Shown in pieces: positions 32,807 to 40,124 of a stretch of DNA of 64,000 nucleotides (position 1 is the stretch's first letter; the number at the start of each line of letters is the position of its first letter). The stretch comes from Actinomycetes bacterium (GTDB taxonomy: Bacteria; Actinomycetota; Aquicultoria; Aquicultorales; Aquicultoraceae). Where the stretch lies: assembly GCA_021794835.1 (NCBI GenBank), contig JAJYQA010000041.1, positions 1-64,000 of the forward strand. The letters run 5' to 3'. The position numbers and the translations under genes are program-made. The notes under the pieces were generated by a model. It saw only the letters and a program-made list of their open reading frames with translations. It was not told the DNA's origin and did not search any database.

Positions 32807-34525
32807 TTATTCATACTTCACAATCGCGCCCTTCCTGCAAAGCTGGACACAAACCTCACAGCCCGCGCATTGCGAGGGCTCAATAACCGCCTTGCCGCTC
32901 TCCCATGATATAGCTGGACAACCCAGTTTAAGGCACGCTTTACAGCCATTGCATTTTTCATTTACCGCAAAAGGCGTGGCCTTTGATTTTTCAACCAGCA
33001 GACAAGCCCGCTTAAATATAATGACCGATGGCTCGTCCTTTCCCGTCTCCTCTTTTATAACCTTCTTAACAGCTTTCAGGTCATACGGGTCAATAACTTG
33101 AACTGACTCTACCCCTACCGCCCTAACAAGCCTCTCAAGATCAAGCTCGCGGCTCTCAATGCCTTTCAGCGTTCTACCTGTCCCCGGATGGTCCTGGCGT
33201 CCCGTCATCGCCGTGGTGCGGTTGTCCAGGATAATTACAGTTGATGCTCCCTGGTTATATACAATATCGATAAGCGGCGTTATCCCGGAATGGATAAACG
33301 TTGAGTCCCCTATTACCGCAACAACGTCTTTTCTACCTGTTGCTTTTTGAAGGCCCATTGCATTACCAATACTTGCGCCCATACAAACGCAGCTGTCCAT
33401 CGACTCAAGTGGTGGCAAAACACCTAAAGTGTAGCAACCGATATCGCCGGTAACTATAAGTTTTAGCCGGCGAAGCGTATAAAACACTCCGCGGTGCGGA
33501 CAGCCTGCGCAAAGCATCGGTGGTCTCACCGGCAGTCCACCATCATCCGGTAATTCTAATTCCTCATCTTTACTGCCTAGACTGGCAGCAATAATATCCG
33601 GACTTAACTCTCCCATATTAGGGATATATTGCTTGCCGCTTACCTGTAAACCCCACGACTTAATCTGTTCCTCTAAGTATGGCTCAAGCTCCTCGACAAC
33701 TATCGTTTCTTCTACTTGGTTGATAAACTCTGTAATAAGCCTCCTGGGAAGTGGATATGTCATGGTTAACTTTAAAACCGAGGCATTGGGATAAAGTTCT
33801 TTTACATACTGGTAGGATATACCGCTGGTTATAAAACCTGTATTACTGCTTCCCCACTCTACACGGTTCCCGGAGAAACACTCGCTATACTCGGCTAGCG
33901 CGGAAAGTTTGCTTTCAAGGAGCTTTCGGCGCTCCTTTGCGTTTGCCGGAATCATTACGTATTTCTTGGCATTTTTCTTGTAACCTAACTTTCTAACTAC
34001 GCGCTCTATATCAACATTTACCAATGACTTAGAGTGGTTCACCCTGGTGGTCGTCCTAATTATGACCGGTATATCAAAGTTCTCACTTATTTTAAAAGCC
34101 TCATCCATGAGGAACGCTGCTTCTTGGCTGTCGCTTGGCTCAAACATCGGCACCTTGGCTGCCTTTGCGTAGTACCGGTTATCTTGCTCGTTTTGCGAGC
34201 TGTGCATTCCCGGATCATCTGCAGATACTATAACTATTCCGCCGTTAACACCGGTATAGGCCAGCGTAAATAGTGGATCTGCAGCCACATTTAGGCCCAC
34301 GTGCTTCATGGTTACAAGAACCCGTGCTCCACCCAGCGATGCTCCTATGCCAACTTCCAAAGCCACCTTTTCGTTAGGAGCCCAAGAGGTATCCACGTCT
34401 TCGTATCTTGATAGGGCTTCCAGTATTTCCGTGCTAGGGGTTCCTGGGTAGCCTGTCGCAATAGTTACGCCGGCAGTATGCGCACCGTGGGCAATGGACT
34501 CATTACCGGACAAAAGAACTTTCAT
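32807..34525 (-). CDS. iorA: Indolepyruvate:ferredoxin oxidoreductase, alpha subunit
   Basis: IorA carries the TPP-dependent active site and Fe-S clusters. Of 572 residues, the first half resembles pyruvate:ferredoxin oxidoreductase domain I (VTIATGYPGTPSTEI, GARVLVTMKHVGLNV). The second holds CAGCPHRGVFY and the TPP motif TGDIGCYTLG...GDSTFIHSGI. The C-terminus has two 4Fe-4S sites, CNGCKACLKLGCP and CAGCEVCVQLC. AGGAAATAAC precedes the ATG. The enzyme is oxygen sensitive, in keeping with an anaerobic host. Confidence 0.95.
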   Translation of the reverse strand: MKVLLSGNESIAHGAHTAGVTIATGYPGTPSTEILEALSRYEDVDTSWAPNEKVALEVGIGASLGGARVLVTMKHVGLNVAADPLFTLAYTGVNGGIVIVSADDPGMHSSQNEQDNRYYAKAAKVPMFEPSDSQEAAFLMDEAFKISENFDIPVIIRTTTRVNHSKSLVNVDIERVVRKLGYKKNAKKYVMIPANAKERRKLLESKLSALAEYSECFSGNRVEWGSSNTGFITSGISYQYVKELYPNASVLKLTMTYPLPRRLITEFINQVEETIVVEELEPYLEEQIKSWGLQVSGKQYIPNMGELSPDIIAASLGSKDEELELPDDGGLPVRPPMLCAGCPHRGVFYTLRRLKLIVTGDIGCYTLGVLPPLESMDSCVCMGASIGNAMGLQKATGRKDVVAVIGDSTFIHSGITPLIDIVYNQGASTVIILDNRTTAMTGRQDHPGTGRTLKGIESRELDLERLVRAVGVESVQVIDPYDLKAVKKVIKEETGKDEPSVIIFKRACLLVEKSKATPFAVNEKCNGCKACLKLGCPAISWESGKAVIEPSQCAGCEVCVQLCRKGAIVKYE

Positions 34526-34677
34526 GTTATTTCCTAATTGTGGTTAATTTTAGCCTATAGTAAATTCTATATCACTTGCCCAGCTAAAAAGCAATTAATT
34601 CATCAGGTTAAAAATTATGTTTAAAACAACCATTCTGGGTAACTTCATATTGATAGTTCACTAAGGAGGTGACGTCG

Positions 34678-34941
34678 ATGCCGATGACATACAACCTCGA
34701 CAACATTATTGATGGCCTTTCTTATCCTGCGTCCGGTGATGACGTAATCGACGCTCTTAACCGGAACAACTTCCCGCAGGATTTCATGAGTGAGTTTAGC
34801 CCTATGGTTAAGGGTAAGAATTTTAACTCAGCTGATGACCTGCACGAGTGGCTGTCTTTGAACATGACTACTCATATGGCCGGTCTACTTGGCGGTGCGA
34901 CCGTCCATGACCTTATCACGAGGGCAAAGAAAACCGCCTAA
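34678..34941 (+). CDS. Small DUF2795-like protein
   Basis: The 87-residue protein resembles DUF2795: YPASGDDVIDALNRNNFP fits the family pattern YPASKxDLxxxAxxNxAP, and a later FNSADDLHEWL fits the YxSxxDL helix. DUF2795 proteins are small and common in Actinomycetota, with no known function. AAGGAGGTG lies six bases before the ATG at 34678, and a clean terminator follows, so this is a well-formed single-gene unit likely to be highly translated. Assignment to the family is by pattern only. Confidence 0.65.
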   Translation: MPMTYNLDNIIDGLSYPASGDDVIDALNRNNFPQDFMSEFSPMVKGKNFNSADDLHEWLSLNMTTHMAGLLGGATVHDLITRAKKTA

Positions 34942-34970
34942 TACATAACTCCTAGTGCTCTCGTGAAAAA

Positions 34971-35000
34971 AATAACCCCCTTTTAGGGGGTTATTTTACT
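34971..35000. terminator. Bidirectional terminator between DUF2795-like gene and apt
   Basis: AATAACCCCC-TTTTA-GGGGGTTATT is followed by TTACTTT, and six A residues precede it, so it can end transcription of both convergent genes. Confidence 0.9.
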
Positions 35001-35002
35001 TT

Positions 35003-35515
35003 CTAGTATTTGATTAACGAGTATATATCATAATTGTTTAACTTATCCCGGCCGTTTAAGAAGGCCAGCTCAATTAAAAACGCAATACCTACTACTTTGC
35101 CGCCCAGCTGCTCAACCAGCTTCACTTTTGCTGCTGCAGTGCCGCCCGTTGCGATTAAGTCGTCAACAACCAGGACTCTGTCGTTTGACTTAATCGCATC
35201 CTCGTGCATCTCAAGTGTGTCAGTGCCGTATTCCAAATCATACTCTGCGCTTAGCGTGTTGTAGGGTAGCTTCCCTGGCTTTCTTGCCGGCACGAAACCA
35301 CAACCCATCTTGTAAGCCAGCGCACTTGCAAGTATAAACCCTCGTGCCTCCGCGCCCAAAATCATGTCTATCTGCTTCCCTTTGTAATGGTCGGCTATTG
35401 AGTCTATGGCGTATTTAAAGCTGTCCCTATTTCCAAGTAGCGGCGTTATATCCTTAAAGACTACGCCCTGTTTCGGCCAATCCGGTATATCCCTAACATA
35501 GCTCTTTAAATCCAC
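35003..35515 (-). CDS. apt: Adenine phosphoribosyltransferase
   Basis: Apt makes AMP from adenine and PRPP. The 170 residues have the family start YVRDIPDWPKQGVVFKDITPLL, the dimer segment ILGAEARGFILASALAYKM and the PRPP loop VLVVDDLIATGGTAAA. The start is GTG at 35515 behind GGGAGG. In Gram-positive bacteria apt often neighbours relA/recJ; here it stands alone, beside a potassium channel gene on the same strand. Confidence 0.96.
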   Translation of the reverse strand: MDLKSYVRDIPDWPKQGVVFKDITPLLGNRDSFKYAIDSIADHYKGKQIDMILGAEARGFILASALAYKMGCGFVPARKPGKLPYNTLSAEYDLEYGTDTLEMHEDAIKSNDRVLVVDDLIATGGTAAAKVKLVEQLGGKVVGIAFLIELAFLNGRDKLNNYDIYSLIKY

Positions 35516-35653
35516 AGCAACCTCCCACTTATTTCTTGCGCAATTTGAACTTCACATCTATAAAATACTATTTTAAGTTATATAATGCTAGGGTTACAAG
35601 CGTAATTGAAAAACATCAGTAAAACATTAATTGGATAGATAATCTTAAATTTT

Positions 35654-36646
35654 CTAGAAAATTCTTTGCACTTCATCTAGTTGCTTCCTTGTGCCGAGTA
35701 TGACTACGCTGTCGCCTTCTTCAAGTGTAGCTTCCGCTGTCGGTGACGTGTTAAACTCACCCGTCTTTTTCTTTATCGCAAGGATTACTGCACCGGTCCT
35801 TTTTCTTAGATTTGTCTCACCAAGGGTCTTTCCCTTACAAGCCGATCTTCCACTAACACCTAGCTCTTCAAGCCTGTATTCAAGGGCATCGCCATAGGAG
35901 ACTACATCCAGATAATCCGACACGAGAGGTCTTAGTAAAATTGCAGCCATTCTTCGCCCTCCGATGATGCTCGGCGATACTACCTTATTTGCTCCTGCCC
36001 TTAACAGCTTCTCGCGAGACTCCTCCAGGATGCTTCTTGCAACGATATTTATAGTAGGATTTAAAACCCTGGCGGTTAAGGTTATAAAGACGTTATCCGC
36101 GTCGTTGTCAATTGCGGCCACAAGTCCGTGCGCCCTTTCAAGGCCAGCTTTTTGCAGTACCTCGTCGCTTGACGCATCCCCTTCGATACATAAGTATCCC
36201 TTTTGGCGGCACTCCTCAACCCGATCAGGGTTGTTTTCGATGACGACAAACGGCGCTTCCGATACCTTGAACTCTTCGGCTATGTTCTCACCAACTCTCC
36301 CATAGCCGCATAGTATATAATGGTTTTCTAATTTATTTATCTCTCGTTCCACTCTTCTCACCGTTAAAATTCCAGATAGATGCCCCTCGATCATAAATTC
36401 TGCAATTGATGCAAATAAATAAAACGCTGTGCCCACGCCAGCAAGCACGAGAAACATCGTAAAATACATGCCTGCCCCGTCTAGGGGGTGTACTTCACTG
36501 AAACCAACCGTTGTTATTGTTATGATAGTCATGTAGGCGGCATCTCTAAAAGACCACCCCTCAATTACTACATATCCTACTATTCCTACTCCTACGACTA
36601 AAATAAAAACCGCTAGTGCAAGCCTTAAACGTCTGAGCAGATCCAC
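35654..36646 (-). CDS. Potassium channel protein with TrkA-N/TrkA-C (RCK) domains
   Basis: The 330-residue protein has two membrane helices (about residues 9-27 and 57-78) around the pore loop TIITITTVGFSEV, whose TVGF is a K+ selectivity filter. A cytoplasmic RCK domain with the nucleotide-binding ILCGYGRVGENIAEEF and a TrkA-C domain at the C-terminus follow. Such channels are gated by NAD(H), nucleotides or Ca2+. The start is GTG behind GGGGATTAATA. This is the MthK/KtrA-like layout; a Trk regulator lacking the pore is ruled out by the N-terminal helices. Confidence 0.9.
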   Translation of the reverse strand: MDLLRRLRLALAVFILVVGVGIVGYVVIEGWSFRDAAYMTIITITTVGFSEVHPLDGAGMYFTMFLVLAGVGTAFYLFASIAEFMIEGHLSGILTVRRVEREINKLENHYILCGYGRVGENIAEEFKVSEAPFVVIENNPDRVEECRQKGYLCIEGDASSDEVLQKAGLERAHGLVAAIDNDADNVFITLTARVLNPTINIVARSILEESREKLLRAGANKVVSPSIIGGRRMAAILLRPLVSDYLDVVSYGDALEYRLEELGVSGRSACKGKTLGETNLRKRTGAVILAIKKKTGEFNTSPTAEATLEEGDSVVILGTRKQLDEVQRIF

Positions 36647-36959
36647 ACTATTAATCCCCCGATCCAGATACCAGACACCAGAGATCAGAAATCAGATTAA
36701 AAGGGTCTAGAATGCTGGCGCTAAATCCAGTTCCATTTTTAGGTTATATCTTCTAATGCTTTTATTCAACTTGATTTATCCGCAACCCGTCGCCATAACA
36801 GCGCTTACCATTGATGATTCGATGATTATTAAGCTGACCTTTCTTAGTTTCCTTTTTCTTTCACTTCCCTCTTGATCTAATTTCTTGTTTCTAGTTTCTT
36901 GTTTCTGACCTGGGGTATGTATTAGTTAACTGTTCCTCTATATCTCGAGGTGTGTCATT
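36647..36959. other. 313-bp gap with two heptamer arrays before lpdA
   Basis: 36662-36696 reads as ATCCAGA, TACCAGA, CACCAGA, GATCAGA, AATCAGA; 36874-36908 reads as GATCTAA, TTTCTTG, TTTCTAG, TTTCTTG, TTTCTGA. Between them there is plain A/T-rich DNA. No convincing promoter for lpdA was found, although the region 36909-36959 must hold its ribosome binding site (CGAGGTGTG). Confidence 0.6.
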
Positions 36960-38354
36960 ATGCAGCGATATGAAATTGCCATCATCGGCTCCGGCCCAGC
37001 AGGTTATGTTGGAGCTATTAAGGCAGCAAGAGAGGGCTTCCCCACTGCCGTTATCGAAAAGGGTGATTTTGGAGGCGTATGCTTGAATACAGGATGTATT
37101 CCAACCAAGGCTCTTGTCGCGTCGGCTAAACAGCTTAGAAATGTCCGGCGGGCGGCTGATTTTGGGATCGATTTAAAGGGTTCGGTATCTGCCATCTTCC
37201 AAAAGCTATATGAGCGCATGAATCATGTTGTAGATATTGAGAGAAAAGGCCTGGTAAAGCTGGTTGAGAACAGCGGAACTGAGATCATTAAGGGTCAAGC
37301 CAGTTTTGTTGACGATAATGTTTTAAAGATAAGTGGTGCAGATGGCGAGAAAACGATTAATGCTAAAAATATTATAATCGCCACCGGCTCAAACCCCAAA
37401 TCGCTACCATTCCTCCCCTTCGATGGGGAAAAGGTTGTATCAAGTAATGATCTTCTCTCACTCGAGAGTCTGCCTGAGTCGATGATTATTATTGGCGGCG
37501 GATATATCGGATGCGAATTTGCCTCGATCTTCTCCGCCCTGGGGACCAAGATCACGATCATTGAGGCTTTACCCAGCCTCCTTATGAACGTAGACGAGGA
37601 CATAGTCAAGGTCCTTACACGTGAATTTAAAAAGGAAGGTGTCGAAGTTAAGGCCGACAGCCAGATAGTGGGAGCAAAAGTTGCCGATAAAGTTACGGTT
37701 ACGTTAGCTGATGGGACGGATATTTCAGCCGATGTGTGTCTGGTCTCGGTTGGGCGTCGCCCTTTAACGGAAGGGCTTGCTATGGAAGGTATCGGCTTAC
37801 CTGTTTTGCCGGACGGCGCTATTAAAGTTAACGAGCGAATGATGACAGACATTCCTGGCGTTTTTGCGGTTGGCGATGTTGTCGGAAACCCGATGCTTGC
37901 CTATGTTGCCTCTGCAGAATGTAAAGTTGCCGTTGGAAATGCTCTGGGCAACCGTTTACTTATGGACTATACGGTTATACCTATCGGGATTTTTACCTAT
38001 CCTGAAATTGGAAGCGTTGGCGTTACCGAGAGGCAAGCAAGAAGCGCTGGGGTAGACGTTAAGACGGGCACCGTATTGCTTCGCAGCCTGGGTATATCCC
38101 ACGCTTCCGGCGATATAGTTGGGATGGCTAAGCTTGTTGCTGATTCGGTGTCGGATATGATTATCGGCGTCCATATTATCGGAGAGCGTGCGACTGATCT
38201 GGTACACGAGGCTGCGGTTGCAATGTACCAGGGGATGACCGCATCCGCATTCGGAAACGTACTCCACACCCATCCGACATTCTCAGAGATAGTGAGCGAG
38301 GCCGCCCACGCCGTAAACGGCACGGCCATATTTTCCGGCAAACAGGCCGCATAG
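36960..38354 (+). CDS. lpdA: Dihydrolipoyl dehydrogenase
   Basis: The E3 flavoprotein of 2-oxoacid dehydrogenase or glycine cleavage complexes; it reoxidises dihydrolipoamide with NAD+. The 464 residues contain the FAD site IIGSGPAGYVGAIKAA, the redox disulphide GGVCLNTGCIPTK, the NAD site IIGGGYIGCEFASI, FAVGDVVG and the C-terminal HTHPTFSE that supplies the active His-Glu pair. No E1, E2 or glycine-cleavage gene is close, so the partner complex is unknown. A related disulphide reductase is less likely given the intact C-terminal motif. Confidence 0.93.
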   Translation: MQRYEIAIIGSGPAGYVGAIKAAREGFPTAVIEKGDFGGVCLNTGCIPTKALVASAKQLRNVRRAADFGIDLKGSVSAIFQKLYERMNHVVDIERKGLVKLVENSGTEIIKGQASFVDDNVLKISGADGEKTINAKNIIIATGSNPKSLPFLPFDGEKVVSSNDLLSLESLPESMIIIGGGYIGCEFASIFSALGTKITIIEALPSLLMNVDEDIVKVLTREFKKEGVEVKADSQIVGAKVADKVTVTLADGTDISADVCLVSVGRRPLTEGLAMEGIGLPVLPDGAIKVNERMMTDIPGVFAVGDVVGNPMLAYVASAECKVAVGNALGNRLLMDYTVIPIGIFTYPEIGSVGVTERQARSAGVDVKTGTVLLRSLGISHASGDIVGMAKLVADSVSDMIIGVHIIGERATDLVHEAAVAMYQGMTASAFGNVLHTHPTFSEIVSEAAHAVNGTAIFSGKQAA

Positions 38355-38401
38355 CTATAAACGTGCACGCAAACAACGCAGAATTGTTTATGGGGGATTT
38401 T

Positions 38402-39562
38402 ATGGGCGATAAGCTGCCAATATATGCAGATTATAATGCCTCGACCCCGGTAGATCCGGCCGTGGCCGAGGAAATGCTTCCCTATTTAAGCAAGCATTTT
38501 GGTAACGCCTCAAGTAAACACTGGTATGGATATAAATCGCGAGAGGCTATTGAACTTGCCCGGATAAAGGTAGCTAAGTGTATCGGATGTAACCCGCATG
38601 AGATCGTCTTTACGAGCGGCGGGACGGAATCCAATAACTTTGCAGTAAAAGGAATTGCCTATGCCAACCGCCACCATGGCAACCACATCATAACCAGCAG
38701 CGTCGAGCACGGGTCGATTCTTCAGCCCTGCCAATATCTAACAACCCAGGGATTTGAGCTTACTGTTCTCCCGGTTGACGAGTACGGCATTGTTTCACCC
38801 GATGACGTTCGAAATGCAATCCGAGAAGATACTATTTTAATTACGATAATGCATGCAAATAATGAGGTCGGAACGATCGAGCCAATTGAGATAATTGGCG
38901 ACATCGCTAAAGAACTCGGCATATATTTTCACACCGATGCTGCGCAGACCATTGGCAAAATCCCGGTGAATGTAGATGACCTTTCGGTTGATTTGCTAAC
39001 CATAGCTGGCCATAAATTCTATGCGCCCAAGGGGATTGGCGCCCTTTATATAAGAGAGGGCACTGAAATAGACGCGCTTATTGGGGGCAACGGGCAGGAG
39101 TTTGGTCTCAGGTCCGGCACTGAGGCAGTTGCTTTAATCGTCGGCCTCGGTAAGGCCTGCCAATTGGTTACCGGATCACTGTCCGAGATGAGTAACCATA
39201 CATATAAGCTTACCCAGAGGCTTTATGAGCTTTTCGTCTCCGACATACCACTCGTTAAACTTAACGGCCACCCAACAGAGCGCGTCCCAAATACGCTTAA
39301 CTTTAGCTTCCCCGGCGTAGTAGCCCTGGATTTACTTACCAAATCACCCGAAGTTGCCGCCATGCCTTTATCTGAATGTAACGATGGTGCCTGCAAAATC
39401 TCGCATGTTCTCAAGGCGATGGGTATTCCAGAGAATTATGCACTCGGTGCTATCCGTTTTAGCTTCGGAAAATGGACCGTAGAGGACGACGTCGATGACA
39501 TCGTCGACTTTATATCCTCACGTTATGGATCGCTTTTAGAGAAGCAGCAACACATAGCATGA
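38402..39562 (+). CDS. Cysteine desulfurase, class V aminotransferase family
   Basis: The enzyme transfers sulphur from cysteine to its active-site Cys for Fe-S clusters or thio-cofactors. The product is about 386 residues from the ATG at 38402 behind GGGGGA. Motifs are ADYNASTPVDPAV, FTSGGTESNNFAVKG, HANNEVGTIEP, HTDAAQTIGK and the PLP-lysine in IAGHKFYAPKGIGALYI. The catalytic loop reads SECNDGACKISHVL: the first Cys aligns with the active site, a second Cys five residues on is unusual. It follows lpdA directly and has no IscU partner nearby, so the sulphur acceptor is unknown. Confidence 0.9.
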   Translation: MGDKLPIYADYNASTPVDPAVAEEMLPYLSKHFGNASSKHWYGYKSREAIELARIKVAKCIGCNPHEIVFTSGGTESNNFAVKGIAYANRHHGNHIITSSVEHGSILQPCQYLTTQGFELTVLPVDEYGIVSPDDVRNAIREDTILITIMHANNEVGTIEPIEIIGDIAKELGIYFHTDAAQTIGKIPVNVDDLSVDLLTIAGHKFYAPKGIGALYIREGTEIDALIGGNGQEFGLRSGTEAVALIVGLGKACQLVTGSLSEMSNHTYKLTQRLYELFVSDIPLVKLNGHPTERVPNTLNFSFPGVVALDLLTKSPEVAAMPLSECNDGACKISHVLKAMGIPENYALGAIRFSFGKWTVEDDVDDIVDFISSRYGSLLEKQQHIA

Positions 39563-39575
39563 ATGAGCTCGCAGC

Positions 39576-39625
39576 TAACAGCTCAGAGTCCGAAGATAGA
39601 CCCCGGTTTCTGGATCCTATTTTCG
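39576..39625 (+). repeat. Heptamer array after the cysteine desulfurase gene
   Basis: Units AGCTCGC, AGCTAAC, AGCTCAG, AGTCCGA run in 7-bp register, followed by GACCCCGG and GGATCC words like those in the miaA 5' end. Confidence 0.5.
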
Positions 39626-39694
39626 GTTAACCATCTTTTCGCACTAACTAACCTTAAAAACTAATTGACTCAGGTTAATTTCCGATATATTGTT

Positions 39695-39718
39695 ATATAT
39701 GAACATATGTTCATATAT
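39695..39718. promoter_or_regulatory. ArsR/SmtB-type operator
   Basis: ATATATGAACAT and its exact reverse complement form a perfect 24-bp palindrome immediately upstream of the regulator's ribosome binding site. The GAAC/GTTC half-sites within A/T flanks are typical for metal-sensing ArsR-family repressors. TTGACT at 39665-39670 could be the -35 of the promoter it covers. Confidence 0.85.
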
Positions 39719-39728
39719 GGAGGTAACT

Positions 39729-40124
39729 ATGACAACCGATATCTGCAGCGAATTACGGTTTGATAAGGATAAAATAGAAAAAATTAAAACCAAACTCGTG
39801 CCTAATGTTGTGGTCGATGGGCTTGCCGATACTTTTAAGGTACTTTCCGATCCCACAAGGGTAAAGATTGTCCTTGCACTTCTAGGCGGCGAGCTTTGCG
39901 TCTGTGAAATTGCTGAAGTTGTCGGTATGAGCCAATCCGCCATCTCGCACCAGCTTAGAAAGCTAAAGGACCTCCGTCTAGTAAAACGAAGAAAATCCGC
40001 AAAGATGGTCTATTACTCTCTTGATGATGATCATATTATCCAGCTTTTGACCGAATGCATGGGTCACGTACAGGAAGAATTTCGCGAGCCGATCAGTATG
40101 CCGCTTATTGAAAACGTGAAGTGA
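39729..40124 (+). CDS. ArsR/SmtB-family metal-sensing repressor
   Basis: The 131-residue winged-helix repressor begins MTTDICSEL behind GGAGGTAACT. It has the DNA-reading helix MSQSAISHQLRKLKDL. Two sets of potential metal ligands occur: Cys6 with Cys57/Cys59 (ELCVCEI, as in CadC/ArsR alpha3N sites) and Asp101/His102/His113 near the C-terminal helix (as in the alpha5 zinc site of SmtB/CzrA). The stop overlaps the start of the CPx-ATPase gene, so the pump and repressor are one operon released by Cd/Pb/Zn; the preferred metal is inferred. Confidence 0.92.
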   Translation: MTTDICSELRFDKDKIEKIKTKLVPNVVVDGLADTFKVLSDPTRVKIVLALLGGELCVCEIAEVVGMSQSAISHQLRKLKDLRLVKRRKSAKMVYYSLDDDHIIQLLTECMGHVQEEFREPISMPLIENVK

